64,000 bases of DNA from JADKIH01 sp031417395 (GCA_031417395.1 JANOVM010000045.1:8036-72035), one strand, 5' to 3'; shown: positions 9,314 to 19,128, counted from the first letter of the stretch. The notes: a model not told the origin generated them from the sequence alone. Numbers and translations are program-made.

Positions 9314-10462
9314 TCAGGATATGGAATTAAGTATATTATTTAGTACCATATCCGAATCAAATAATTCATTTGCAAGATTTCGTGCCTGAGTACATTGAAA
9401 ATGATAGTCACCTTTAATAATATTAACTGCTTCCTTTATGCCTTCCATATCATCAAAAGCAAAAATACCTTTACCTGTAGGGAATATCGAAGAAAACCCT
9501 GTATCCTGCAGTATTACAGGTTTTCCACATGCAAGATAGCATGTACTTCGCTCACTAAACCATCCGCTGAGACTTTTTACATAACCGTCTTTGGCAACAC
9601 TCCATTCTCCTTTTGACTCATGAATATACTTTACATAACTTTCCGGTGTTTGAGTAATATCCAATGAATTGATAATTTTCCATCCATTCGATTTCAGTTC
9701 CTCAACAGGTGCATGTTCTCCTCCCAATGCTAATTCGAAATGCTCATCCTGAATAAATTCGGGAATGTTCATGAATTTTCTGAATGATAGAGATTTCATA
9801 CCGAATTCTGTTTTATTATATAACCCCGGCTGATAACTATCCCATTGCATAACGGTAGTCCAGTCAGCAGCAGGTCTTTCTTGTGTTACCTTCCACATAT
9901 CGATTACAACAGGCTGGCGCGTTGGTATCCAGGGAAAACCATCATCGGGTATTCCGCATCCTTGTTTGCCGAAGTTCTCTCCGAAGGTGAAAAATGCATT
10001 GTGAGAAAGAGAGAGTTCATTACGATTTTTTTCTGTCAGATTTCTGATTTGAGTAAAAACAGGATCAGTATCTATAAGTATTCGTTTTGGAATTTTCGCA
10101 AACCACTCTCTGGGTGTATTGGAACAGGATAAATTTATCAATACTTCTGCATTAGAAATTTTTTCCTTTATAGAATTTTTTAATGGACCCTTCCAGCAAT
10201 TACTATGTGCATCAAAATAACACCACCTGTCTTCAAGTCCTACATTTCTGAAAACACCCTCAGCATATTTTAAGCCATAGCTTGCATCTGTATCGGTTAC
10301 ATGTCTTACCGGATCATAACAGGAATAAAGTGTATCCCCGCTGTCTTCCAGGAAATACACATCGTGTCCCAGCTTTTTAAGCCCTACAACGTATTGAAGA
10401 TGATGCCATGTCATACCTCCAATCGGCCCCCGAATAATGTAACCAAGTATTAGTATTCGCAC
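9314..10462 (-). CDS. Glycosyltransferase, GT-B type (CgeB/GT1-like), paralogue 1
   Basis: 382 residues with a Rossmann-like start (MRILILGYIIRGPIGGMTWH) and a donor-binding-like C-terminal half (CYLACGKPVILQDTG, then FPTGKGIFAFDDMEG). It is a clear paralogue of the protein at 13640-14827: both have LGHDVYFLED or LGHDVYYIED, LIDTDPVFTQI or LIDSDPMFTQI, and the same SGWFS-R-CYLA-GKPV stretch. It probably adds a sugar to a surface glycan in the cytoplasm. It is the last gene of the minus-strand operon, separated from the ABC transporter gene by about 120 bases. The donor and acceptor cannot be read from sequence. Confidence 0.78.
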   Translation of the reverse strand: MRILILGYIIRGPIGGMTWHHLQYVVGLKKLGHDVYFLEDSGDTLYSCYDPVRHVTDTDASYGLKYAEGVFRNVGLEDRWCYFDAHSNCWKGPLKNSIKEKISNAEVLINLSCSNTPREWFAKIPKRILIDTDPVFTQIRNLTEKNRNELSLSHNAFFTFGENFGKQGCGIPDDGFPWIPTRQPVVIDMWKVTQERPAADWTTVMQWDSYQPGLYNKTEFGMKSLSFRKFMNIPEFIQDEHFELALGGEHAPVEELKSNGWKIINSLDITQTPESYVKYIHESKGEWSVAKDGYVKSLSGWFSERSTCYLACGKPVILQDTGFSSIFPTGKGIFAFDDMEGIKEAVNIIKGDYHFQCTQARNLANELFDSDMVLNNILNSIS

Positions 10463-10581
10463 GAGTAGATAATTTAAATTTCAAATTGACTGAGAAAATT
10501 CTCAATAACTGTTTTTTATTAAAGTAATCTGCTGAAATTTCTCTAGCAGCTTCAGAATACTATTTATTAGACTAGTGCTGT

Positions 10582-12360
10582 TCATAAAGTATCAAAATAT
10601 TTCTTTTTTTTCAATTCCAGTAATTCGGGAGTGGCATTATTTAATATATCTACGATTTTGCCCTTTTCGAGATGAATGATAGTATTGCAAGTACTGAGAG
10701 TGTCCAGCCTGTGTGTGATCAGGAAGGATGTTCTGCCAATCATAAGTCTTTCCATTGCCTCCATAATAAGTGATTCTGTTTTAACATCTACAGAACTTGT
10801 TGGCTCATCTAATATTAAAATTGGTGCATCTTTTATGAAAGCACGCGCAAGTGAAATTCTTTGTCTTTCTCCACCTGAGAGCTGCATGCCTCTTTCCCCT
10901 ACGAGTGTATTATAACCATCTTTGCTTTTAATTATAAAATCATGAGCGTTTGCGGCTTTTGCAGCTTCAATAACATTATCATCTGAAGCACTTGAAAATC
11001 CATACCGGATATTTTCACCAATTGAATTTGAAAAAAGAACAGGCTCCTGAAGTACTATTCCAAATTGGTTTCGATAATCTGAAAGTTTGATATTCCGTAT
11101 GTTTTGTCCATCGAGTAATATATTTCCGGAAGTTGGATCATAGAAACGGATTAATAAACTGATCAACGTTGATTTTCCGGCCCCGGTACTGCCCATTATG
11201 CCGATTCTATCACCATGATTAACCTTAAAAGAAATATTATCTAGTGTTGGCTTATCCGTTCCGTATGAAAAAGAAACGTTATCAAAAACAAAGGATCCCT
11301 TAGCTTTTACAAGGTGAACTGCAAGAGGATTTTCCTTTACTTCTTTTTCCTTATCAAGAAGAAAAAAAACACGGGAAAGACTGGTGACTGAAGACTGCAG
11401 GTCATTGAGGTTTTTGCTTATCTTTTCCATAGGGCCGATTATCTGTGTCAGATACGCTAAAACAAGAGTCAGTTCACCTAATGTCATACTGCCGTTTTTG
11501 ACATAATCAGCTCCTAGGTATATGAAAAACGCAGTTCCTATAGCAAATAAAACTCCAACAATAAAATAATATTTAGCACTTTTCCAGGCTACTTTAACCT
11601 GTCCGGCAACAGCTTTATCGGCACTGCTAATATATTTTTCTTGTTCGCTGTCTTCCCTGCCAAAAGCCTTTACAACTCTCAATGAACTTAATGCTTCCTG
11701 AACAATAGACATAGCCATACTTTCATCTTCTTTAACTTTTTTCCAATCTCGTTTAATCTGCTTAGTTGATATGCCGGATAAAATAAAAAGGGGTGGTATA
11801 AGACAGGCAGCGATCAGTGCAAAATGCCAGTTGATGATGAACATAACTACCATCATACCGGCAAGCACCAGTATAGAGGACACCAAAGGTGAAATGTTTC
11901 CTATCAAAAAAACATGAATAGCGGTAGTATCCCATTGAAGTCGGTAAAAAGCATCGGATGTTCCTTTGCTATCGTGGTAAGCAAGTGATAAGCGTTGAAT
12001 ATGATTAAACAAGATAGAACGAAGGTTAAATACCAGTTTCTCACCGATGAATGTATTTAAAATCCAGGAAAGAACAATATGAATATTTTCAATGATGGCA
12101 ACAATAATTACCAAGGCAACAGAAATTAAAACAATTGTACTAAAAGAATAGCCGGATGCCGGCTTGAAAAAAAACGTAATGAATCCCGGAAGCGGAAGAG
12201 AACCGAATCCGCTATCGATTAATATTTTTAAAGCCAGCGGTTTCAGTAATGCAATGGGAGATGCAATGAGGCTTAGCAAAAAAATTCCGGCCAGATGCGG
12301 CCAATACGGACGTGCCTGTATTAAAATTCTTTTTAAAATCTGAAAGACGGAGTAATTCAT
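10582..12360 (-). CDS. ABC transporter, fused permease-ATPase (MsbA-like exporter)
   Basis: 592 residues: an N-terminal six-helix type IV exporter domain (about 20-320) followed by a nucleotide-binding domain. Walker A is GIMGSTGAGKSTL, the Q-loop FGIVLQEPVLF, the signature LSGGERQRISLARA, Walker B ILILDEPTSSVD and the H-loop LITHRL, so it should hydrolyse ATP as a homodimer. Its ATG overlaps the stop of the upstream acyltransferase by four bases (ATGA), implying translational coupling. In this context the cargo is probably a lipid-linked glycan or modified sugar built by the neighbouring enzymes, moved across the inner membrane; the cargo assignment is inference. Confidence 0.9.
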   Translation of the reverse strand: MNYSVFQILKRILIQARPYWPHLAGIFLLSLIASPIALLKPLALKILIDSGFGSLPLPGFITFFFKPASGYSFSTIVLISVALVIIVAIIENIHIVLSWILNTFIGEKLVFNLRSILFNHIQRLSLAYHDSKGTSDAFYRLQWDTTAIHVFLIGNISPLVSSILVLAGMMVVMFIINWHFALIAACLIPPLFILSGISTKQIKRDWKKVKEDESMAMSIVQEALSSLRVVKAFGREDSEQEKYISSADKAVAGQVKVAWKSAKYYFIVGVLFAIGTAFFIYLGADYVKNGSMTLGELTLVLAYLTQIIGPMEKISKNLNDLQSSVTSLSRVFFLLDKEKEVKENPLAVHLVKAKGSFVFDNVSFSYGTDKPTLDNISFKVNHGDRIGIMGSTGAGKSTLISLLIRFYDPTSGNILLDGQNIRNIKLSDYRNQFGIVLQEPVLFSNSIGENIRYGFSSASDDNVIEAAKAANAHDFIIKSKDGYNTLVGERGMQLSGGERQRISLARAFIKDAPILILDEPTSSVDVKTESLIMEAMERLMIGRTSFLITHRLDTLSTCNTIIHLEKGKIVDILNNATPELLELKKKKYFDTL

Positions 12361-13040
12361 TTTATCTTGTATTCAGTTTTAATAAGCTCCTTTAATGCTT
12401 CTTGTTTTACCACTTCTGTATCATTTGGTTCAAGAAATCGAATTAATTTTTGAGGGTTACCGGCAACAACTGCATAGGGAGGAACATCTTTATCAATAAC
12501 AGAATTTGATCCTATTACACATCCTCTTCCCAGTGTTACCCCAGGCAAAATGACGGCTTTAAATCCAACCCAGACATTTTCTTCTATTCTAACCTGTTTA
12601 GGATGCGGAAATTCAAGATACCGGTTTTTATCGTTTGCTGCCTGAATCAGCATTTTCCTCCTTGCCTCTGCTGATGATGCTTCTATGTGCAGCCAGCTAT
12701 CGGTGATAACCGACCCCCAGGAAAACATACAATGATCCTTAATGAAAACAGATTTATTGCTAATGATATTTGTACCTTGTAAAACCACAAATTTACCAAT
12801 ATTAATCTCGCAATTTTCACCTCCCATAAAATTACTTCTGCCATAATTACCGCTTGCATAACCGAGAAAAAAACTTTTTTTCTTTCCGGAGTGAAACCCT
12901 GTAAAAGAAAATGCAGAATCCGGATAGGACATATTATCCAGGAAAACATTTTCAGGCAGACTTCCCGGAAACCAGTCGCTTTCAATTGCCAGATTACCGT
13001 TGCTGTCGTAATATGTATTTTGTGCTGCAGGATTATCCAT
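12357..13040 (-). CDS. Left-handed beta-helix (hexapeptide) acyltransferase 1
   Basis: 227 residues with hexapeptide repeats throughout. The C-terminal part (VRIEENVWVGFKAVILPGV, LGRGCVIGSNSVIDKDVPP, YAVVAGNPQKLIRF) is the standard end of the LbH acetyltransferase fold. It probably transfers an acetyl or other acyl group from a CoA donor to a sugar. It overlaps the next acyltransferase gene by eight bases at its start and the ABC gene by four bases at its end, so it belongs to one tight operon. The acyl donor and acceptor are unknown. Confidence 0.85.
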   Translation of the reverse strand: MDNPAAQNTYYDSNGNLAIESDWFPGSLPENVFLDNMSYPDSAFSFTGFHSGKKKSFFLGYASGNYGRSNFMGGENCEINIGKFVVLQGTNIISNKSVFIKDHCMFSWGSVITDSWLHIEASSAEARRKMLIQAANDKNRYLEFPHPKQVRIEENVWVGFKAVILPGVTLGRGCVIGSNSVIDKDVPPYAVVAGNPQKLIRFLEPNDTEVVKQEALKELIKTEYKIK

Positions 13041-13632
13041 TTCGACTTGTTATTAGTTGTGCAGGATTTCCCTCCATTACAGAGTCTTCCGGAACGTCGC
13101 GCAAAACAACAGATCCGGGTTGTATGATGGATCCCCTTCCGATTCGCACACCTTTTAAGATTGTAGCATTAAATCCAATCCATACATCATCCTCAATATG
13201 GACAGGCAATGAAGTGAATGGCGGCCTCTTTGTACGTTCTCCGACTGTGGAAATAGCAATTGTATCCTTTAATCTTTGTGCCGGATCAAGTGGATGAAAA
13301 TCGGTATCGACAATAGTTACACCTATGCCAATAAATACATATTTACCGATAATGATTTTTTCATTGGCAACAATTGTTGCACAGGATATAAAACTGAAAT
13401 CTCCAATCTCAATGTATCCGTTTATTTCAGTGGCCAGGTTGGTTTTTTGTATGGTTATATTATTGCCAAGTTTTAATCCTATATCTTTTTTAGAGAAAAA
13501 TTTTTCGAAACAGTAGGAAGAATCAATCATGGTATTTGCGCCAACTTCCATATTCATGGGAACAGGAAAATCACACCAGTCGTTTACCAGCTTTTTACCC
13601 GGGACTAATAACTGAAAATTCTGTACTATCAT
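13033..13632 (-). CDS. Left-handed beta-helix (hexapeptide) acyltransferase 2
   Basis: 199 residues of the maltose/xenobiotic O-acetyltransferase type. ISCATIVANEKIIIGKYVFI, a VTIVDTDFHPLD segment with the usual catalytic His, and IEDDVWIGFNATILKGVRIG then GSIIQPGSVVLRDVP are all present. The final motif, EGNPAQLI, is typical. It starts seven bases after the stop of the upstream glycosyltransferase and overlaps the following acyltransferase. Likely role: O-acetylation of a sugar in the surface glycan made here. Confidence 0.87.
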   Translation of the reverse strand: MIVQNFQLLVPGKKLVNDWCDFPVPMNMEVGANTMIDSSYCFEKFFSKKDIGLKLGNNITIQKTNLATEINGYIEIGDFSFISCATIVANEKIIIGKYVFIGIGVTIVDTDFHPLDPAQRLKDTIAISTVGERTKRPPFTSLPVHIEDDVWIGFNATILKGVRIGRGSIIQPGSVVLRDVPEDSVMEGNPAQLITSRNG

Positions 13633-13639
13633 TTATTAA

Positions 13640-14827
13640 TTACAATTGCTCCAAAAGTTTACTTAACACTGTATCGCTGTTAAAATATTCATTTGCCACC
13701 AACTTTGCTGCATTGGAATGCTTTTGAATATCGGATTTTACTTCACGAATTGCACTCACAGCGGAATTTACATCTGAGAATGCAAACAATCCTTCTCCGG
13801 AGGGAATATAGGACGACCACCCGGTTTCCTGGGTGATGACAGGTTTTCCGGAAGCAAGGTAACAGGCCGACCTGCATGAAAACCATCCGCTTTTTGAATT
13901 CACGTAGGTTTCTTTTGCAACTGAAAATTCCGCAAAGGAATTATGAATAAATTTTTTATAATCTTCAGCACCCGACACTGTATTTCGGGGCTCCAGTATT
14001 TTCCAACCAATATCTTTTAGTTTCGAAACCCTTTTTTCATATTCTTCATTTAACCTTGTATTTATTACGATCTCAAAATCAATCTCGGGAAAAAGAGCCG
14101 GGATGTTTCTGAATTTTTCAAACTCAATATCTTTTTGACCCCACTCACATCCATCATAAAAAATTCTCTTTGTATCAGACCAATTCATTACAGTTGTAAA
14201 AGAACCGTTTTTTATTAAATGTTCGCTTTCCCATAAATGCATGCATACAGGCTGACGTGTAGTTTTCCAATTGAGATTAAAGTCAGGTATCTTACAATCC
14301 GGAGAATGAATATTTTCACCGAATGTAAACAGGTGATTGTGTGTGTCAAATAAATCTTTCGTCCTTCTGGTTTTTAATTCGGAAGTTCCCTCCAATTCCT
14401 TAGCGTATTGAATCTGTGTAAACATTGGATCGGAATCAATTAATACTCTGTTAGGTATTTTTAGATATTCGTCACGCATTGTAGTCGAGCAGGAAACATT
14501 AATAAAAACATCCGTCGATTTGCAAACGTCATTTATTTCTTTGTCCGATAATCCATACGATTTATTAGTGACGACATCCCGGTAAGCCCATTTATCTTTA
14601 AAGCCATATTCTTCCATTACCCCCTTCAGATAATTCACACAGCCGGTAGGGTCATTCCAGGCGCTGCCATCATTTTGAAAAACCGGAAATTGACCGGTAT
14701 CTTCTATATAATAAACATCGTGTCCAAGCAGACTTAAACCAAGAGGATATTGCAAATAATCGAGAGTAGCGCCTCCTGTTGGATACAATCCAATGTACCC
14801 CCCTACTATTATTTGTAATTTTTTCAT
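13640..14827 (-). CDS. Glycosyltransferase, GT-B type (CgeB/GT1-like), paralogue 2
   Basis: 395 residues, first gene of the minus-strand glycan operon. N-terminal KLQIIVGGYIGLYPTGGATL and LGHDVYYIEDTGQ; C-terminal SGWFSCRSACYLASGKPV and TGWSSYIPSGEGLFAFSD match the paralogue at 9314. No signal peptide, hence cytoplasmic. The pair of related enzymes flanking the acyltransferases and exporter suggests two successive sugar additions to one acceptor. Specificity is unknown. Confidence 0.78.
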   Translation of the reverse strand: MKKLQIIVGGYIGLYPTGGATLDYLQYPLGLSLLGHDVYYIEDTGQFPVFQNDGSAWNDPTGCVNYLKGVMEEYGFKDKWAYRDVVTNKSYGLSDKEINDVCKSTDVFINVSCSTTMRDEYLKIPNRVLIDSDPMFTQIQYAKELEGTSELKTRRTKDLFDTHNHLFTFGENIHSPDCKIPDFNLNWKTTRQPVCMHLWESEHLIKNGSFTTVMNWSDTKRIFYDGCEWGQKDIEFEKFRNIPALFPEIDFEIVINTRLNEEYEKRVSKLKDIGWKILEPRNTVSGAEDYKKFIHNSFAEFSVAKETYVNSKSGWFSCRSACYLASGKPVITQETGWSSYIPSGEGLFAFSDVNSAVSAIREVKSDIQKHSNAAKLVANEYFNSDTVLSKLLEQL

Positions 14828-15460
14828 CCTTTTTAAGCAAAAAATTAACTTTTACTAATGTGAAATATATCAGTATTACATGTTTCTGAAAAACACTTTC
14901 TAAAATCCCGCTGTTTGCAATTTAATACAATTATTGCATTACTGCAAAAATTAGTGAGCATGCGCTCTCATCATTAAAATTTTAATGGACAGACATTTTT
15001 AACCTAAAATATCAACTTTTAAATAGTTAATAATTTTTAAGAAGCATGGAATAAGTTTTTTAGGCACTACCGATACTATCCCGCTTTCATTCAGAGTAAA
15101 CAATGAAAAATCAGGAAGGATAGATCACTTGCTTTTTAATTCCTACTTCGGAGCATTTGCACTAAATAATAACAATGCAGATGTCAATTAATTCTGTAAA
15201 CTTCTATTTATAGGCTAAAACTCCCATAATTCAATAAATAGGGCATCTTTAGAAGGTATTAAACACATCTCTACTTTTATTTTTGACATATTTTTGATAC
15301 ATTGCTTGTAGAAACAATATTCAAGCGAATATTGATCGACATAAAACAGTGAGCATTTTTAATTTATTCTAATCCTCTAGTAACGATTTTCACTATTTAA
15401 AAAATATATTTTCAATTTGCTTTCATCAACTTCAAATAATTAAAACCAATAACACACACC
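14828..15460. other. Intergenic stretch with a fibre-gene remnant
   Basis: About 630 bases between divergent genes. It contains a short decayed piece of an S74-type fibre gene (15045-15191). The rest is AT-rich without recognised signals; promoters for both flanking genes must lie here but are not obvious. Confidence 0.6.
15045..15191 (+). pseudogene. Decayed fragment of an S74-type fibre gene
   Basis: The plus strand reads 48 codons before TAA, including FLGTTDTIPLSFRVNNEKSG then RID and FNSYFGAFALNNNN. The intact gene 300 bases downstream has FIGTTDNFPINFRINNEKAG, RID and FFGFHSGNSN at the equivalent place. There is no start or signal peptide and no further homologous sequence, so this is a leftover of a duplicated or recombined paralogue. 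Confidence 0.7.
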
Positions 15461-17698
15461 ATGAAAAACAACTACAAAATTCTTCTGGCCATTATTATGA
15501 GCCTCTCTATGAAAAGTAATTATGCCCAGGTTCCCCAGGCAATTCCCTACCAGGCAGTAGCTCGCGACAATGCCTCAAACTTAATTATTAATCAATTGGT
15601 TTCAATTCGAATTAGCATACACGATGCAACGGCAGGCGGAACTGTCATCTTCAAAGAAACTCATTCGCCAACGACCAATTCACTGGGCTTATTTACTATA
15701 AATATTGGACAAGGAACTGTTGTTTCGGGAACATTTGCCGGAATTGACTGGTCAACTAATAATAAATTTATGCAGGTAGAACTGGATGCAACGGGCGGTG
15801 TTACCTATGTCGATATGGGAACACAACAGATTTTGAGTGTTGCTTATTCGTTCTATTCTTCAAAAGCCGGAGGTGCTGCATCAGGAGATCTTTCAGGAAA
15901 TTACCCTGCTCCATCAGTTATTAAAATAAATGGCTCACCTTTGGGAACAACGATTGGTGCAAGTACAGGACAGGTTATTAAATGGAATGGTATAGCCTGG
16001 TCTCCGGGAAGCGATAATAATTCAGGGGGTACTGTAACGAATGTTTCTGCTTCTTCTCCTCTTTCTTCTTCCGGAGGAGCTACTCCTTCTATCTCTTTGT
16101 CAGGTACTGTACCTGTTACAAATGGTGGTTCAGGAACAGGAACTGCTTTTACAAGCGGGTCAGTAGTGTTTGCAGGGGGAGGTGGAATCTACACTCAAAA
16201 TAATGCAAATTTTTTCTGGGATAATACAAATAGCCGTTTAGGAATAAGTACTGCTATTCCTGCTGAAAAACTTCATGTCGTTGGAAACATACGAGCCTCC
16301 TCGTTAGCAGGAACTGGTTTACGCATGGTAAAAGCAGATGCCAATGGAACACTATCGCCTTTAGCTGCCGGTACAGCAACACAGGTATTATTAGGCACAG
16401 GAGTTTATGGAAATGTTCCCACTAACACTTGTTGGTCATTAACTGGAAATGCAGGTACTGTTGATGGTACTAACTTTATCGGAACCACTGATAATTTTCC
16501 AATAAATTTCAGGATTAACAATGAAAAAGCAGGAAGGATTGATGCACAATTTAGTAATGCAAACACATTTTTTGGATTTCATTCAGGTAATTCGAATACT
16601 TTTGGAATCAACTCCACCGGTATAGGGTTTGAGGCACTCATGTCGCAAACTACTGGCCAGGGTAATACAGCAAACGGATTTTACTCACTCCATCTAACAA
16701 CTAGTTCTCTATATAATACGGCAGTTGGATTTACTGCTATGGCTAATAACATAACGGGAAATTTAAATACCGCTGTTGGAGCGATTGCTCTTAATGCAAA
16801 CACTGCAAGCGACAATACAGCAGTAGGATATACTGCGCTTGCAGCAAATACCATTGGTTTCGCTAATACTTCAATCGGCGGTACTTCTCTTTCCCAAAAT
16901 ATTAGCGGAAACTACAATAGTGTATGCGGTGAAGAAGCATTAAAACTAAATTCAACCGGATCGAAAAATTCAGTTTTAGGAAGCCTTGCGCTTCTTAATA
17001 ATTTAGCCGGCGATGAAAATACAGCGGTTGGATACCAGGCACTTTTTGGTTGCACCGGCTCGGGGAATACTGCTTTGGGAACGAATGCCGGATTAAATTT
17101 AACCACGGGTAATAACAATATCGCAATAGGAAACCTGGGAGTTGCTGCTGATGCCGCCACTATCCGCATAGGAACTAACGGCACACATACTAAAAACTTT
17201 ATTGCAGGAATTAACGGTGTAACAGTTGCAGGTTCAGTACCGGTTTTAATAAATCCACTTGGACAGCTGGGTACAATTCTTTCATCTCGCAAATTTAAAA
17301 AAGATATTAAAGATATGGGGGATGTCAGTAATGACATTTACCGTCTGCGCCCCGTAACTTTTCACTATAAAGAAGAATTTGCAAACGGAGATAACTCCCT
17401 GCAGTACGGTTTAATTGCTGAAGAAACAGCTGCAGTTAATCCTGATCTAATAGCCACAGATAAAGACGGAGTTATTAATACTGTCCGCTATCAATTGTTA
17501 ACTCCTTTAATGCTTAACGAATTACTTAAAGAGCATGCACTTAATCTTAAACAGAATGAAACCATTGCTTCACTGCAGGCTGAACTGAAAAAAATTAAAG
17601 AAGAAAATTTACTCTTAAAGAAAAACAATTCTTCCATACTAAATGATGTAGAAAAAATAAAAGCGCAACTAGGAATTGGGGTTAAAGCGGAAAAATAA
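15461..17698 (+). CDS. Secreted fibre protein with C-terminal peptidase S74 chaperone
   Basis: 745 residues. Signal peptide at residues 1-22 (..NYAQ). The N-terminal domain (IPYQAVARDNASNLI, ISIHDATAGGTVIF, TINIGQG) is of a kind common in Bacteroidota surface proteins. The centre holds head-like repeats of about 14-15 residues (NTAVGFTAMANNITG, NTAVGAIALNAN, NTAVGYTALAAN), which suggest a trimeric beta-solenoid. From about residue 605 the SSRKFKKDIKDM segment begins a peptidase S74 intramolecular chaperone; Ser and Lys five residues apart match the self-cleavage dyad of phage fibre proteins. A predicted coiled coil (about 690-735) ends the protein. It should trimerise, fold and release its C-terminus. 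The role is probably adhesion; ligand unknown. Confidence 0.8.
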   Translation: MKNNYKILLAIIMSLSMKSNYAQVPQAIPYQAVARDNASNLIINQLVSIRISIHDATAGGTVIFKETHSPTTNSLGLFTINIGQGTVVSGTFAGIDWSTNNKFMQVELDATGGVTYVDMGTQQILSVAYSFYSSKAGGAASGDLSGNYPAPSVIKINGSPLGTTIGASTGQVIKWNGIAWSPGSDNNSGGTVTNVSASSPLSSSGGATPSISLSGTVPVTNGGSGTGTAFTSGSVVFAGGGGIYTQNNANFFWDNTNSRLGISTAIPAEKLHVVGNIRASSLAGTGLRMVKADANGTLSPLAAGTATQVLLGTGVYGNVPTNTCWSLTGNAGTVDGTNFIGTTDNFPINFRINNEKAGRIDAQFSNANTFFGFHSGNSNTFGINSTGIGFEALMSQTTGQGNTANGFYSLHLTTSSLYNTAVGFTAMANNITGNLNTAVGAIALNANTASDNTAVGYTALAANTIGFANTSIGGTSLSQNISGNYNSVCGEEALKLNSTGSKNSVLGSLALLNNLAGDENTAVGYQALFGCTGSGNTALGTNAGLNLTTGNNNIAIGNLGVAADAATIRIGTNGTHTKNFIAGINGVTVAGSVPVLINPLGQLGTILSSRKFKKDIKDMGDVSNDIYRLRPVTFHYKEEFANGDNSLQYGLIAEETAAVNPDLIATDKDGVINTVRYQLLTPLMLNELLKEHALNLKQNETIASLQAELKKIKEENLLLKKNNSSILNDVEKIKAQLGIGVKAEK

Positions 17699-17752
17699 TT
17701 ATTTGAAAATAGCATAGCCTCATTAGGGCGCCTTCTTTTTAATCAACTCTAT

Positions 17753-17800
17753 AAAACACCAGCCTGACGATTTTAATATCTGTCTTTGCTGGTGTTTTTT
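17753..17800 (+). terminator. Rho-independent terminator after the S74 fibre gene
   Basis: The arms AACACCAGC and GCTGGTGTT are separated by about 25 bases and followed by a T-run (GGTGTTTTTT). It lies 55 bases after the stop codon of the fibre gene. Confidence 0.75.
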
Positions 17801-17913
17801 CTGTTTCATTTCAATTTCAATCTTTGTAGTGCTTAATGAAACAAATTTCTTAACTTTGAAAAAATAAATAAATAATCGTGCGAATTTAGCACTCAAATCA
17901 CTGACAAAATCAA

Positions 17914-19128
17914 ATGAAAAAAATCACCTCTCTATTAACCATTTTAATTGCCTTCTCAATTAGTTCAAAAGCACAATGGATAACACAAACCAGTGGAACC
18001 ATTTCAGAATTGAAATCCGTATTTTTCGTTGATGCAAATACAGGGTGGACTGTAGGATTGGATGGAACCATTCTCAATACAACGAATGGAGGTTCCACAT
18101 GGTCGCCTCAAACAAGCGGAACAACTACAATTTTAAATACCGTTTTCTTTACTGATCCGCTAACGGGTTATGTAGGTGGTGGCGGAGGTATTGTTCTCAA
18201 GACTACTGATGGAGGCTCAACATGGAATCCATTAACTACAGGAACAACAGAGTCCATTCGCTCAATTTATTTTCCGAATGCAACGATTGGCTATGCTGTA
18301 GGAGGATATCTCACAGGCGGAGTAATTTATAAAACAACAAATGCCGGTGCAAACTGGGCGCCACAGACCAGCAACTCCAATAAATGGTTAAACTCAGTTT
18401 ATTTTTTAGACACAGATACGGGCTATGCAGCAGGAGGTGAAAGCACCAATGGTAAAATAGTCAAGACTACGGATGGCGGAACTACTTGGACTTTGCAAAG
18501 CATTCCTACAGGTTATGCAATGTATTCCATATACTGCTCCGATGCCTCAACAGGAGTTACCGTTGGTAACAGCGGTGAAATTCTGAAAACAACCACAGGA
18601 GGAACTCCATGGAATAGTTTAACAAGCGGAACAACAGGTGTTCTGTATTCTGTAAGCTTTGCTCCCAAGGGCACCTTAAACGATGGTTTTGCTGTTGGTT
18701 ATAATGGCAAAATATTAAAAACAACAGATGGTGGATTGAATTGGGTTAGTCAAACCAGTGGAACAACTAAAACGTTAAATTCAGTTTACTTTGTCGATGT
18801 TAATACCGGTTATGCTGTTGGAGAAACAGGGAAAATTTTAAAAACATCCAATGGAGGAAGTGTTGGTATTGAAGAAAACAATTCTGATTTAACTTTTGAA
18901 ATGTTTCCCAATCCTGCTTCTGAGATTTTGGTAATTTCCGTCAACAATAAAAAATATTCAGACTGCACATTAAATATTTTTAATTCAATTGGAGAATTGG
19001 TTCAATCAGAACAACTGAAAGAAAATCAGCAATCAGTAAATATTAAAAATTTAAGTAATGGTATATATTCTATTGAAGTAAATTCAAAGAACCGGTCTGA
19101 AATTAAAAAAATAATTATTCAAAAATAA
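17914..19128 (+). CDS. Secreted Ycf48/BNR-type beta-propeller with T9SS tail
   Basis: 404 residues. Signal peptide at residues 1-20 (..SSKAQ). Six or seven blades of about 45 residues follow, each with a TTDGGSTW-type BNR turn and a preceding TGYAVG strand (TTNGGSTWSPQTSG, TTDGGSTWNPLTTG, TTDGGTTWTLQS). The last 80 residues (FEMFPNPASEILVISV, IFNSIGELVQ, LSNGIYSIEV) are a type-A T9SS sorting domain. Such propellers are usually extracellular, with unknown ligands. It is flanked by the S74 fibre gene and the phosphoesterase gene on the same strand. Confidence 0.85.
   Translation: MKKITSLLTILIAFSISSKAQWITQTSGTISELKSVFFVDANTGWTVGLDGTILNTTNGGSTWSPQTSGTTTILNTVFFTDPLTGYVGGGGGIVLKTTDGGSTWNPLTTGTTESIRSIYFPNATIGYAVGGYLTGGVIYKTTNAGANWAPQTSNSNKWLNSVYFLDTDTGYAAGGESTNGKIVKTTDGGTTWTLQSIPTGYAMYSIYCSDASTGVTVGNSGEILKTTTGGTPWNSLTSGTTGVLYSVSFAPKGTLNDGFAVGYNGKILKTTDGGLNWVSQTSGTTKTLNSVYFVDVNTGYAVGETGKILKTSNGGSVGIEENNSDLTFEMFPNPASEILVISVNNKKYSDCTLNIFNSIGELVQSEQLKENQQSVNIKNLSNGIYSIEVNSKNRSEIKKIIIQK

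Noticed and set aside
16600..17200. Short regular repeats in the S74 fibre gene as a CRISPR array
   Set aside because: Repeats are in-frame codons for NTAVGxxAL units, degenerate at DNA level, with no unique spacers.
17823..17858. TTTG ... TAACTTTG as a promoter for the propeller gene at 17914
   Set aside because: Spacing between the two elements is 24 bases, longer than the usual 19-21, so I did not list it as a feature.
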